This document shows, in pieces, positions 27,151 through 36,218 of a stretch of DNA of 64,000 nucleotides; within the stretch, counting starts at the first letter, position 1; every line of letters starts with the position of its first letter. The stretch covers positions 1 to 64,000 of the forward strand of contig JBBAKX010000004.1 of assembly GCA_040403315.1 (NCBI GenBank), in the 5' to 3' direction. The translations under genes were made by a program, and so were the position numbers. The stretch is from CAMCXT01 sp040403315. GTDB lineage: Bacteria; Bacteroidota; Bacteroidia; M30B66. A model generated the notes under the pieces. The model saw only the letters and a program-made list of their open reading frames with translations. It searched no databases and was not told the origin of the DNA.

Positions 27151-28116
27151 TTGATAGAAAAAACAATCCTTGTTCCGGGCGTTGATCCGGTTCAACTTTA
27201 CGGTGTTAACGATGTTCATTTAGACCTTTTTAGATCCTTTTTTCCGGGATTGAAAATTGTAGCCCGTGGACTTGAAATGAAACTTTCTGGTCCAGAAAAA
27301 GACGTTTTAATTTTCGAAACTAAATTGAACCAGCTTGTAGCTCACAATCAGCGGTTCGGAGGTCTGGGGGAACAATTCATCAGAAAAATGATGAATCCAA
27401 ACAACGACTTGCCTGAGTTGGAACCTGATCAAGGAGGATCCGAAATCATTGTTTATGGAAACAACGGCCTTGTTATAAAAGCCAGAACGCCCAATCAGAA
27501 AAGGATTGTGCTTAGTTCTTATAAAAATGATATGGTTTTTGCCATTGGTCCTGCAGGAACTGGAAAAACATACACCGCCGTTGCATTGGCAGTTAGGGCC
27601 TTGAGAAACAAGGAAGTGAAGCGAATCGTCCTCACCCGACCTGCTGTTGAAGCGGGTGAAAATTTAGGCTTCCTTCCAGGCGACTTAAAAGAAAAACTCG
27701 ATCCTTATTTGCAGCCTTTGTATGATGCGCTTTTGGATATGATTCCTGCGGATAAATTATCCACATTTCTTGAAACAGGGATCATTCAGATTGCGCCGCT
27801 GGCTTTCATGCGTGGAAGAACACTCGACAATGCTTTCGTGATTTTAGATGAGGCTCAAAATGCCACTGAAGTGCAAATGAAGATGTTCCTCACCAGGATG
27901 GGTCGCTCTGCCAAATTCGTTATCACCGGAGATTTAACCCAAATCGACTTGCCCAAAAATCAGCCGTCTGGCTTGGGCAATGCCCTGAAAATATTGCACA
28001 ACATCGACGGGATCGAAATCATTCATCTCGACACAGGCGATGTTGTTCGTCACAAACTTGTTACACAAATTCTTCATGCATACCAGGCAGCATCCGAAAA
28101 GTCTGAAAAGCACTAA
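27151..28116 (+). CDS. phoH: PhoH-like ATPase
   Basis: PhoH family P-loop protein, about 321 residues. Walker A GPAGTGKT and Walker B FVILDEAQN are intact, preceded by the KH-like N-terminal part (VDPVQLYGVND, FPGLKIVARG). The frame is open from TTG 27052, but that would overlap the divergent SAM hydrolase start; TTG 27151 (IEKTILVPGVDP) agrees better with the family N-terminus. PhoH proteins are linked to RNA processing with YbeZ/YbeY-type partners. Its 3' end overlaps purC by 41 bases. Confidence 0.9.
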   Translation: MIEKTILVPGVDPVQLYGVNDVHLDLFRSFFPGLKIVARGLEMKLSGPEKDVLIFETKLNQLVAHNQRFGGLGEQFIRKMMNPNNDLPELEPDQGGSEIIVYGNNGLVIKARTPNQKRIVLSSYKNDMVFAIGPAGTGKTYTAVALAVRALRNKEVKRIVLTRPAVEAGENLGFLPGDLKEKLDPYLQPLYDALLDMIPADKLSTFLETGIIQIAPLAFMRGRTLDNAFVILDEAQNATEVQMKMFLTRMGRSAKFVITGDLTQIDLPKNQPSGLGNALKILHNIDGIEIIHLDTGDVVRHKLVTQILHAYQAASEKSEKH

Positions 28117-29044
28117 TTTTCAGTTCGATAACCAAACAGCTTTTTACAAAGGAAAAGTACGCGACGTATACACTATCGGAAACGAAATGCTAGTGATGGT
28201 TGCCAGCGATAGAATCTCAGCTTTCGATGTCGTATTGCCAGAAGGAATTCCGTACAAAGGTCAGGTGCTCAATCAAACGGCAACGCATTTCTTGAAAGCC
28301 ACCAGCGATATAGTTCCAAATTGGCTTGTTGGCGTTCCTGCTGCTAATGTGGCTGTTGGACATATCTGCGAGCCCTTTAAAGTTGAAATGGTGATTCGTG
28401 GTTATTTGGCCGGGCACGCCGGAAGGGAATATCAGTTAGGTAAAAGATCATTGTGCGGCGTAAATATGCCCGATGGCCTGAAAGAGAACGATCGCTTCCC
28501 AGAACCTATCATCACACCTACCACAAAAGCGTCGGAAGGGCACGATGAGGATATTTCCCGCGAAGAGATTCTTGCCCAGGGAATCGTTTCGGAAGCCGAT
28601 TACATTGTATTGGAAGATTACACCCGAAAGCTTTTTGCTCGAGGCTCCGAAATGGCTGCCAGCAGAGGTCTGATTTTGGTGGATACAAAATATGAATTTG
28701 GAAAAACAGCTTCGGGAGAAATCGTCCTGATTGATGAAATTCACACGCCCGATTCTTCGCGTTTTTTCTATGCTGAAGGATATTTTGAGCGCCAAGCAAA
28801 TGGTGAAATACAGAAGCAATTAAGCAAGGAATTTGTTCGTCAGTGGCTTATTGCCAATGATTTTCAAGGCAAAGACGGACAAGTTGTTCCAGCGATGGAT
28901 GCAGCTTGGATCGAAGAAATTTCGAACCGTTATATTGAATTGTACGAACAAGTTACGGGACTAAAGTTTCAGCCAGAGCCTTACGCTAGCAATCCTGAAG
29001 ATATCTTCAGCGCTACACAAGAATTCCTGAATCAACGCGCGTAG
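28076..29044 (+). CDS. purC: phosphoribosylaminoimidazole-succinocarboxamide synthase (SAICAR synthase)
   Basis: About 322 residues, the longer SAICAR synthase type. Signatures: YKGKVRDVY near the start, SDRISAFDVV, the Arg-Gly-Tyr-Leu-Ala-Gly loop, LVDTKYEFG and LIDEIHTPDSSRF. It joins CAIR and aspartate with ATP use in purine synthesis. ATG 28076 overlaps the phoH end; the reading frame extends further upstream but inside phoH. Converges on the DUF922 gene with a 13-base overlap. Confidence 0.96.
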   Translation: MHTRQHPKSLKSTNFQFDNQTAFYKGKVRDVYTIGNEMLVMVASDRISAFDVVLPEGIPYKGQVLNQTATHFLKATSDIVPNWLVGVPAANVAVGHICEPFKVEMVIRGYLAGHAGREYQLGKRSLCGVNMPDGLKENDRFPEPIITPTTKASEGHDEDISREEILAQGIVSEADYIVLEDYTRKLFARGSEMAASRGLILVDTKYEFGKTASGEIVLIDEIHTPDSSRFFYAEGYFERQANGEIQKQLSKEFVRQWLIANDFQGKDGQVVPAMDAAWIEEISNRYIELYEQVTGLKFQPEPYASNPEDIFSATQEFLNQRA

Positions 29045-29598
29045 TTGGCCAATTCGCTGAGCTCGTTTTTCACACGATTACTCCATTTCAATTGCTGCGT
29101 TTTGTTCAATCCATGATCTGATTCTTGGTCATAGAGTGCTTGCATTTCGTCGCCTGTCTGGATGGTTACTTGATAAATCGAGTTGATCTTTTGCTCCAGA
29201 TTCTTGCGGCTATATGTTTCTGTGAGGAGTGCTTTGCGCAGCCTTCTTGCGGTAATCTCCGCTATGTCGAAATGAGCTTGTTCGTGTGCTAAAATTTCCG
29301 ACGTACGGGCTTCTCGTTGGTTTTTCACCCAAGATCTTCGGCGGTTGAAAGCTGCATAGATTTCGAAAGTTGGCTTCACTTTTCCTTCAGTCATTGTTGC
29401 AGAATACTCCATGTTAATGAGCGTGTATGTGTAGGCTGCAAATTTGTTTCTAGCAGGCGCTTCTGCAAGAAAATCATCCCAAACAAGCTTGGTTTCAGGT
29501 TGCCAAATCAGCGTATCTGAAGCGCTATTATTCGGGATTGGCGTAAAATTTCCAATGCCTGAATTGAGATGAAAAAGAAAGAGAAACAGTTGAATCAT
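29032..29598 (-). CDS. DUF922 predicted zinc-peptidase-like secreted protein
   Basis: 188 residues with a hydrophobic start and the DUF922 motif HEQAHFDIAE, an HExxH-type zinc site with the extra Asp typical of this family. The upstream segment (LVWDDFLAEAPARN, AYTYTLI) also fits. Proteolytic activity has not been proven for most members. Monocistronic, convergent with purC. Confidence 0.82.
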   Translation of the reverse strand: MIQLFLFLFHLNSGIGNFTPIPNNSASDTLIWQPETKLVWDDFLAEAPARNKFAAYTYTLINMEYSATMTEGKVKPTFEIYAAFNRRRSWVKNQREARTSEILAHEQAHFDIAEITARRLRKALLTETYSRKNLEQKINSIYQVTIQTGDEMQALYDQESDHGLNKTQQLKWSNRVKNELSELANYAR

Positions 29599-29648
29599 AC
29601 CTTATCAGAACGCTCACCAAGTTAAACTGTTTTATCGGTATGCTTCAA

Positions 29649-29656
29649 TACATTTG
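29649..29656 (+). promoter_or_regulatory. -7 box of the heptose epimerase gene
   Basis: TACATTTG, 16 bases before the ATG at 29673, matches TAnnTTTG. No good -33 element. Confidence 0.5.
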
Positions 29657-29672
29657 CACAAATTCCTAAAAC

Positions 29673-30638
29673 ATGATTGTTGTAACGGGCGCTGCCGGAT
29701 TTATTGCCTCTTGTGTTGTTGCTGAGCTGAACAACCAGAACTATGTCGACTTAGTGCTGGTCGATGATTTTTCGCATCCTTCCAAAGAAGCGAACTACAA
29801 AGGAAAAACATACAGTGCATTGGTAGATAGGAAAGTTTTTGCAGGTTGGTTGGATGAAAATCACACCTTGGTGCAGTTTGTAATCCACTTGGGAGCGCGC
29901 ACCGACACCACAGAATTCGACACTTCTATCTTCGAAGAACTCAATATTGGTTATTCGAAAATGGTGTGGAACAAATGTGTAGAATATGGACTTCCATTGA
30001 TTTACGCATCATCTGCAGCCACTTATGGTTTGGGCGAATTGGGTTACTCAGACAGCCACGATGTAGTGAACAGTTTAAAGCCACTCAATCCCTACGGTGA
30101 TTCAAAAAACGACTTCGACAAGTGGGTTTTGCAACAAGAGCGCACTCCATTCTTCTGGGCAGGTTTGAAATTCTTCAATGTTTATGGCCCAAACGAAAAC
30201 CACAAAGGCCGTATGGCTTCAGTGATTTTTCATGCCTTTCATCAAATCCAGCAAAACGGGAAAATGAAGCTTTTCAGATCGCACCGTGAAGGCTACGCAG
30301 ATGGAGAGCAAAGCCGCGATTTCGTGTATGTGAAAGATGTGGTTTCGATGATTTTATTCCTAATGAAAGAGCGACCTGCGAGTGGAATTTACAACTTAGG
30401 TTCGGGCAAGGCGCGCAGTTTCAAAGATCTCGTTTTGGCAACTTTTACAGCTATGGAGGTTGAGCCGAATATTGAATTTATCGACACACCTGAAGACATC
30501 AGAGAGACTTACCAGTATTTCACAGAAGCAGATATGGGCAAAATTCAATTGGCAGGTTATTCTGATGACTTTTATTCGCTCGAAGATGGCGTGAAAGACT
30601 ATGTTCAGCAGTATTTGATTCCTGAAAAATATCAATAA
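29673..30638 (+). CDS. hldD: ADP-L-glycero-D-manno-heptose 6-epimerase
   Basis: 321 residues, an extended short-chain dehydrogenase. NADP-binding GAAGFIAS at the N-terminus, DTTE after the fourth strand, SSAATYG with the catalytic Ser, and the YGDSK catalytic Tyr/Lys pair. FFNVYGPNE and HREGYADGEQSRDFVYVKD are typical of HldD/RfaD. It makes the activated heptose of the lipopolysaccharide inner core. Single gene, followed by a terminator shared with the opposing gene. Confidence 0.92.
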   Translation: MIVVTGAAGFIASCVVAELNNQNYVDLVLVDDFSHPSKEANYKGKTYSALVDRKVFAGWLDENHTLVQFVIHLGARTDTTEFDTSIFEELNIGYSKMVWNKCVEYGLPLIYASSAATYGLGELGYSDSHDVVNSLKPLNPYGDSKNDFDKWVLQQERTPFFWAGLKFFNVYGPNENHKGRMASVIFHAFHQIQQNGKMKLFRSHREGYADGEQSRDFVYVKDVVSMILFLMKERPASGIYNLGSGKARSFKDLVLATFTAMEVEPNIEFIDTPEDIRETYQYFTEADMGKIQLAGYSDDFYSLEDGVKDYVQQYLIPEKYQ

Positions 30639-30670
30639 AAAAAGGAGCTGATTCAATGAGAAACAGCTCC
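30637..30670 (-). terminator. terminator between convergent genes
   Basis: GGAGCTG (30644-30650) and CAGCTCC (30664-30670) form a 7-bp stem. On the minus strand it is followed by seven T, ending the sigma/anti-sigma operon; on the plus strand there is no good T-run. Confidence 0.8.
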
Positions 30671-30687
30671 TTAACAGGGACTAAAAA

Positions 30688-31164
30688 CTAAATTTCATCG
30701 TCGGGTGGAGGCCGCTGACCCGCGTCACGCATCTTTTTCAAAAGATTCAATTTAAAATCGTGCTCAGCTTTGTAAAGCATTGCAATTTTCTTTATAGCGA
30801 TAACTTTGAGCAATTCTTGTTGGTATTGTCGCTGAAGATCAACTAGTTGCTGTTGGGAGAGAAGTTCGTCGCTGAGCGATTTTTCTACCTCTTTATCGGT
30901 CATCACAGCCAATTTATCGTTGGTAGAAGTTCTATTATCTTTCTGCTTTCTCTTGATACCCTCGATTTGGCTAGTAAATTCGTTGTAAACTGGCCAAAAC
31001 CGTTGGGCTTCGTCGCTGGTTAATGCTAATCTCTCGGTAATGAATGCGACCCGTTGGGCTTTGATTCTTTCTCTTACACCATTGGCTTTTTTTCCGCCTT
31101 TAGGTTGTGCCGAAACAGTGGTTATACTGACGATCAGCATGAGGATGGATAAGGTTGTTCTCAT
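30688..31164 (-). CDS. periplasmic Spy/LTXXQ-like helical protein
   Basis: 158 residues: signal peptide (TLSILMLIVSITTVSAQ), then a charged helical protein with LALTSDEAQRFWPVYNEF, a pattern seen in the small periplasmic proteins that follow ECF sigma/anti-sigma pairs in Bacteroidota, and a proline-rich tail (QRPPPDDEI). It is last in the sigma operon, 10 bases after the anti-sigma-like gene. A sensing or chaperone role is inferred only. Confidence 0.65.
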   Translation of the reverse strand: MRTTLSILMLIVSITTVSAQPKGGKKANGVRERIKAQRVAFITERLALTSDEAQRFWPVYNEFTSQIEGIKRKQKDNRTSTNDKLAVMTDKEVEKSLSDELLSQQQLVDLQRQYQQELLKVIAIKKIAMLYKAEHDFKLNLLKKMRDAGQRPPPDDEI

Positions 31165-31173
31165 GATGGATTA

Positions 31174-31626
31174 TTAAAGTTCATTGATGATATCTGCTTC
31201 ATCAAGATCCTGATCGATCAGGTATTCTTGAATCGTTTGATCATCTATGTTAATGTTTTGATTGGTTGATTTATCTTTTTCGATGAAGGCGAGATCGGAG
31301 TATTCTAATAATTCCTCTTCGGTGAATTCGTCGATGATACCTTCTTGATAAACGTAGTCAGAAATCTCTTCATTACTTAAAGCGACTTCCGATTTTGTGA
31401 ACGTTTTCAACCCTATGATACCAACTGTAATAATTAAAGCTGCAGTGACAAAAATCGGAATTGGTTTTAACAAAGACGGAAAAGGAAACGTAAATCTTGG
31501 TTTTTTCTGAACAATTCGCTCGCTCATTTTCGTGGGGAAGCGATCGAAATATCCGTCAGGAACCCGAAAGGGGTTTTCCCTGTCGAATCCTTGCAGATGT
31601 GGTTCTAAGTTGTCTTCCATTTTCAT
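31174..31626 (-). CDS. probable membrane-bound anti-sigma factor
   Basis: 150 residues: a cytoplasmic N-terminal part with the common Bacteroidota segment FRVPDGYFDRFPTKMSERI, one transmembrane helix (PIFVTAALIITVGIIGL) and an acidic periplasmic tail rich in Asp/Glu. It sits 33 bases downstream of the ECF sigma gene. An anti-sigma role follows from position and topology; no zinc anti-sigma motif is visible. Confidence 0.62.
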   Translation of the reverse strand: MKMEDNLEPHLQGFDRENPFRVPDGYFDRFPTKMSERIVQKKPRFTFPFPSLLKPIPIFVTAALIITVGIIGLKTFTKSEVALSNEEISDYVYQEGIIDEFTEEELLEYSDLAFIEKDKSTNQNINIDDQTIQEYLIDQDLDEADIINEL

Positions 31627-31659
31627 GATGGGCTTGTGATGGTTTGTATCAAAAATGGT

Positions 31660-32208
31660 TTAAAAACGCTTCATGAATTCTTCAATTTTCTTTACGGCAT
31701 GATGGTATGAAGCCTTGAGCGCGCCAACGGAAGTACCCAAAATCTCCGACATGTCATCGTATTTCATGTCTTCAAAGTATTTCATATTGAATACGAGGCG
31801 CTGCTTTTCGGGCAGGGTAAGAATGGCTTGTTGGAGGCGCATCTGAATTCTGTCGCCATTGAAATAGCTGTCGTTTTCTAAATTCTGCGAAAGCTGATTT
31901 TCTACATCCACCAAGGGAATAAAAAATCTCTTTTTCTTACTGTTTAGAAATGTGATGCATTCGTTAGTGGCAATGCGGTAAAGCCAAGTAAAAATCCTCG
32001 AATCTTCGCGAAAATTGGCCAATCCGTTAAATGCCTTGATGAAAACGTTTTGAAGGATATCGTCGGTATCATCGTGGTCGATAACCATCTTTCGGATATG
32101 CCAATAGAGCCGCTTTTGATATTGACGTACCAGCAAATTGAACGCATAGTTCCGTGTTTCCGGATTGGAAAACTGATCTAATATTTCTCTGTCGCTAAGC
32201 TCCTGCAT
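31660..32208 (-). CDS. ECF-type RNA polymerase sigma factor
   Basis: 182 residues with the two ECF regions: sigma2 (HDDTDDILQNVFIKAFNGL, FTWLYRIATNE) and sigma4 (LPEKQRLVFNMKYFEDMKYDDMSEILG, GALKASYHHAVKKI). It should direct polymerase to stress-type promoters and be held by the anti-sigma-like membrane protein encoded next. It starts 30 bases after the transketolase C-terminal subunit gene, so read-through from that operon is possible. Confidence 0.93.
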   Translation of the reverse strand: MQELSDREILDQFSNPETRNYAFNLLVRQYQKRLYWHIRKMVIDHDDTDDILQNVFIKAFNGLANFREDSRIFTWLYRIATNECITFLNSKKKRFFIPLVDVENQLSQNLENDSYFNGDRIQMRLQQAILTLPEKQRLVFNMKYFEDMKYDDMSEILGTSVGALKASYHHAVKKIEEFMKRF

Positions 32209-32238
32209 GAATGAATCTATCGAGCCAGCCTTTCGGAT

Positions 32239-33195
32239 CTATTTCCGAGCGATTGCGACCTCCGCAGCCTTGATGATATCGCTGGTATCTAAACCATACT
32301 TTACCATCAATTCTTCGGGTGTTCCGCTTTCTCCGAAACTGTCGTTTACTGCAACATATTCGAGCGGTTTTGGCAGATTCATCGACAATACCTGAGCGAT
32401 ACTGTCGCCTAATCCGCCATGACGCTGGTGTTCTTCTGCAGAAACAGCACATCCGGTTTTACTAACCGAGGCTAAGACCGCCGCCTCATCGAGAGGTTTA
32501 ATCGTATGAATATTTATCACTTCAGCGTCGATTCCCTTTTCCATCAAGGCTTCTGCAGCCATTAACGCTTTCCAAACCAAATGTCCGGTAGCAAAAATGC
32601 TCACATCTTTCCCTTCTTTGAGCAGAACCGCCTTCCCGATTTCGAACTTCTGGTCAGCAGTAGTAAAGTTCGGAACCTTTGGTCGGCCAAATCGCAGATA
32701 AACAGGACCATCATATTCAGCAATCGCCAAGGTTGCAGCCTTTGTCTGATTAAAATCGCATGGGTTGATCACCACCATATGAGGCAACATCTTCATCAAT
32801 CCGATGTCTTCCAAAATTTGGTGTGTAGCTCCATCTTCGCCCAAAGTTAAACCGGCATGAGAAGCACAAATTTTAACGTTTTTCCCAGAGTAAGCTACAC
32901 TTTGACGAATTTGATCGTACACCCTACCTGTAGAAAAATTAGCAAATGTGCCTGTAAAAGGGATCCTTCCGCCGATCGTCATACCAGCTGCAATACCGAT
33001 CATGTTGGCCTCAGCAATTCCGATTTGGAAAAAACGTTCAGGAAATTCCTTTTCGAAGGCATCCATTTTCAGAGAGCCAGTTAGATCCGCGCAAAGCGCT
33101 ACCACTTCTGGATTCTTTCTGCCAAGTTCAAGTAATCCGGCTCCGAAGCCTGAACGGGTATCCTGTTGATCTGTGTAGGTAAAGGGTGCAGTCAT
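32239..33195 (-). CDS. transketolase C-terminal subunit
   Basis: 318 residues: pyrimidine-binding and C-terminal domains of a split transketolase (LCADLTGSLKM, FFQIGIAEANMIGIAAGM with the catalytic Glu, SHAGLTLGEDGATHQ, AEEHQRHGGLGDSIAQ). It pairs with the N-terminal subunit at 34665-35510 to move two-carbon units in the pentose phosphate pathway. Unusually, a VWA gene lies between the two halves, 2 bases from this gene's start. Confidence 0.93.
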   Translation of the reverse strand: MTAPFTYTDQQDTRSGFGAGLLELGRKNPEVVALCADLTGSLKMDAFEKEFPERFFQIGIAEANMIGIAAGMTIGGRIPFTGTFANFSTGRVYDQIRQSVAYSGKNVKICASHAGLTLGEDGATHQILEDIGLMKMLPHMVVINPCDFNQTKAATLAIAEYDGPVYLRFGRPKVPNFTTADQKFEIGKAVLLKEGKDVSIFATGHLVWKALMAAEALMEKGIDAEVINIHTIKPLDEAAVLASVSKTGCAVSAEEHQRHGGLGDSIAQVLSMNLPKPLEYVAVNDSFGESGTPEELMVKYGLDTSDIIKAAEVAIARK

Positions 33196-33197
33196 AG

Positions 33198-34661
33198 CTA
33201 TTTGATAATCACCTTTTGTGAGGTGCCTGGTTGGACTTGAAATGATGTTTGAATTGTGAAAAGTGTTTCTTTAACTCCCTTGGCGCGGAACACCGCTTTG
33301 TATTTGCCTGGTTGAAGTTTGAGTGTTTCTTGTTGGTCGTTTTCGCTAAGATTACAAACCCAAACAAGTTGTCCGGCATCTTCTTTCAAAATGCTGGTGA
33401 TTCCGTTGGTGATGGTTTGAAAATTCACCACACCAGGCTCGTCGAATTTCACCGTTGTGGTGTGGCTTTGTGAGATATCAACACCCGAAACATAGGTGCG
33501 AGGGAGTGTTAAAATCTCTAAATCATATTTTCCAACAATGAGCTTTCGCATTTCGCGGATTGCCATCACATCGAGTGTTTTACTATCGCCTGCGCGGCGG
33601 ATAATGCACTGGATTTCCTTGTTGAAACTTCCATCTCCTGATTGTACTTTCAGAAATCCTTGTGGGGCATCTACAGCGATCACATTGTGCTTCCCGGAAA
33701 TCAATTTGATGTCTTTCTTCTCCACTGGAGGAAGCGTATGAACGACCAATCTGTATGTACTCAACGGATCGGGACGAAGTGTATCGGGAACACCGCGGTT
33801 GTTCATGGTGTGCACGAAGTTGTATTTCTGTTGACCTGTATTTTGGTCGTAGAAAGTCATTGCCACGTCGGTCTCTGAAGGCTTACCACTTTTATCAAGC
33901 AAATTCACTTGCGCTGTTGTAGCGTTAAGCACTTGCGTAACAATGATGTTCAGTATTGTATTGAATGCGTTTTCGGTAGATGCATCATAGTAATTCCCAA
34001 TACAATTAAATGACTCCCGAATTGCTGGGTCCAACTGCCCTACTCCAACTATAAAAGGCCTTAAAGTGATGCCTTTGCTTTGTAAAGCAGCAGAAATTGC
34101 ACAAGGATCACCTCCACATTCTTCTTTACCATCGGTAATTAACAGAACAACATTTCGGGCATTCTTATCGGGAAAATCCTTTGCACAAGCTTCTAATGAA
34201 AGTGCAATTGGCGTGGTTCCGCTAGGTTTTAACTTATCGAGTTTCGCCTTGATTAACCATGCATTTCCTTTTGAAAAGGGTACCTCAAGATTTGTATCGT
34301 CGCAATCTTGGGGAGGGTATTTCTTTTGATGCCCGTAGCAACGAAGCGCCAATTCAACATTTTGCTGTCGATCGAGGCTATCGACCATTTTGCTCACCAA
34401 CCTTCTTGCGATGTTGTATTTAGAATCCGATTCCCAAAGACCGAACATGCTGTTGGAGCAATCGAAAATGAGCAGAATCCTAGTGAGCGGTATGGCTTGT
34501 TGGTTTGCAGGCTTTGCTTGACTTTTCGCATCGAATGGCTTGAATGCTAAAGCAAAAAAGAAAGCCAACATGAGCACCCGAGAAAATGAGCGTGTACGAA
34601 GAATCGATCCGCTAAAGAAACGGAAGCTATCGAACACTCTCAAAGGCCAGGATGCCTGCAT
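33198..34661 (-). CDS. secreted VWA-domain protein
   Basis: 487 residues. A basic leader and hydrophobic stretch (VLMLAFFFALAFKPF) suggest export. The VWA domain follows with the MIDAS motif DCSNSM, conserved SGTTPIALSLE and VVLLITDGKEECGGDP. The second half is strand-rich, unassigned. The gene sits exactly between the two transketolase halves (3 and 2 bases apart) and must share their transcript. VWA proteins bind other proteins through a metal; nothing links it to transketolase chemistry. Confidence 0.82.
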   Translation of the reverse strand: MQASWPLRVFDSFRFFSGSILRTRSFSRVLMLAFFFALAFKPFDAKSQAKPANQQAIPLTRILLIFDCSNSMFGLWESDSKYNIARRLVSKMVDSLDRQQNVELALRCYGHQKKYPPQDCDDTNLEVPFSKGNAWLIKAKLDKLKPSGTTPIALSLEACAKDFPDKNARNVVLLITDGKEECGGDPCAISAALQSKGITLRPFIVGVGQLDPAIRESFNCIGNYYDASTENAFNTILNIIVTQVLNATTAQVNLLDKSGKPSETDVAMTFYDQNTGQQKYNFVHTMNNRGVPDTLRPDPLSTYRLVVHTLPPVEKKDIKLISGKHNVIAVDAPQGFLKVQSGDGSFNKEIQCIIRRAGDSKTLDVMAIREMRKLIVGKYDLEILTLPRTYVSGVDISQSHTTTVKFDEPGVVNFQTITNGITSILKEDAGQLVWVCNLSENDQQETLKLQPGKYKAVFRAKGVKETLFTIQTSFQVQPGTSQKVIIK

Positions 34662-34664
34662 AAA

Positions 34665-35510
34665 TTAATAATCGCCAAGTGTTTCTTCGAGCTGAGCTAG
34701 GCCTTTGGCAAGTTGCTCGTCGTTTGGCGCAACACCATGCCATTTGTGCGATCCCATCATGAAATCAACACCACTGCCCATCTCAGTTTTCATCAAGATA
34801 ACGACTGATTTGCCTTTTCCTGTATGCGACTTAGCAGTTTCCAAAGTTGAAACCACAGATTCCATGTTGTTTCCATCCATATGCAATACATCCCAACCGA
34901 AAGCTTGCCATTTTGCTTCAAGACTTCCAAGGTTGAGTACGTGATCAGTTGAGCCATCAATTTGCTGTCCGTTTGCATCTACTGTAGCAATCAAGTTATC
35001 TACCTTTTTTGCAGCGGCATACATTGCAGCTTCCCAGATTTGACCTTCCTGAAGTTCTCCATCCCCGTGCAGGGTATAAACCAAAGTACTGTCGTTGTTG
35101 AGTTTCTTTGAAAGTGCTGCACCAATAGCCACAGAAAGTCCTTGTCCAAGCGATCCAGAAGCTATTCTTACACCAGGAAGTTTTTCGTGGGTTGTTGGAT
35201 GACCTTGCAAACGTGAGTTTAGTTTTCTGAATGTCTTCAATTCATCCACTGGGAAATATCCACTGCGGGAAAGAACACTATAAAAAACTGGCGAAATGTG
35301 ACCGTTTGAAAGGAAAAACAAATCCTGCCCATTTCCATCCATTTCAAATGGAACAGGTGTATGCTTTAATGTGTGGAAATAGAGTGCTGTGAGAAAGTCG
35401 GTGCAGCCTAGAGAACCACCTGGATGCCCTGAGTTTACTGCATGAACTTGACGTAAAATATCGCGTCTAACTTGGGTCGCGATTCGCTGTAATTCGTGAA
35501 TGGAAGCCAT
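34665..35510 (-). CDS. transketolase N-terminal subunit
   Basis: 281 residues: thiamine diphosphate-binding half of a split transketolase (SGHPGGSLGCTDFLTALY, SNGHISPVFYS, LGQGLSVAIGAAL, and HGDGELQEGQIWEAAMYA with the GDG motif). First gene of the tkt-VWA-tkt-sigma run. Confidence 0.95.
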   Translation of the reverse strand: MASIHELQRIATQVRRDILRQVHAVNSGHPGGSLGCTDFLTALYFHTLKHTPVPFEMDGNGQDLFFLSNGHISPVFYSVLSRSGYFPVDELKTFRKLNSRLQGHPTTHEKLPGVRIASGSLGQGLSVAIGAALSKKLNNDSTLVYTLHGDGELQEGQIWEAAMYAAAKKVDNLIATVDANGQQIDGSTDHVLNLGSLEAKWQAFGWDVLHMDGNNMESVVSTLETAKSHTGKGKSVVILMKTEMGSGVDFMMGSHKWHGVAPNDEQLAKGLAQLEETLGDY

Positions 35511-35616
35511 GTCGCGAAAGTACTTTTATCGCGTTGGGCGAACAAGCGCTAAGGGAGAATAATCTTGTGAAGTTGTTAACGAAAGCGGTGGAAAACTGTG
35601 CAGAAAAATCGATCAA

Positions 35617-36186
35617 TTAGGGATTTAACCGCAACCGCATGTGTTTATCGATGAGTGCAAAAAGCTGTGGTGGTTGGTATCTTCTCCATGGAATTGAATC
35701 GAAGCGTCCAGAGAATAGAATGAACTGATCGATTCCATAATCGTTGAATTCACGAATTACGTGATCTCGAAAATTCATCCCAACGATCCATCCATCTTCG
35801 ATATCATCGAACCATTCTTCGTAATAATCTTCTTCTGATGCATGAAAATTCAGCACATTCTCACCAATCAAGATGAAATTCCGAATCCCTTCTTCAATCA
35901 TCAAGTCGATAATATCGCGTTTTAGAAACATGATGTCGTTTCCAATGGCATCGTTCCATTCGCCAATAAATTCGATGATCGCAAAACCTAGATCATAATC
36001 GGCAAAGAGCACTTTCATGTACATCGTTTCGGAGCCGAAATCGTCCCATTGTGGATGTATATAGAAGTTGTAAACGGTGGTTGAATACTCGAATTCGCTG
36101 TATTCACGACCGTAAAATGGCGAGGCTGGATCTTCGGCTGCCACATACAAATCGCGCCAGTTGTAGAAGGGCTCAATTTCCTGCAT
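35617..36186 (-). CDS. conserved hypothetical protein
   Basis: 189 residues, acidic and aromatic-rich (YNWRDLYVAAEDPASPFYG, EYYEEW-like and GRFDSIPWRRYQPPQLF). No signal peptide, no membrane helix, so cytosolic. I do not recognise a domain. It follows murQ with a 32-base gap in the same direction, so it is likely co-transcribed with murQ. Confidence 0.75.
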   Translation of the reverse strand: MQEIEPFYNWRDLYVAAEDPASPFYGREYSEFEYSTTVYNFYIHPQWDDFGSETMYMKVLFADYDLGFAIIEFIGEWNDAIGNDIMFLKRDIIDLMIEEGIRNFILIGENVLNFHASEEDYYEEWFDDIEDGWIVGMNFRDHVIREFNDYGIDQFILFSGRFDSIPWRRYQPPQLFALIDKHMRLRLNP

Positions 36187-36218
36187 CAGATCTGAAACGA
36201 TTGTAGGTTAAAATTGTT

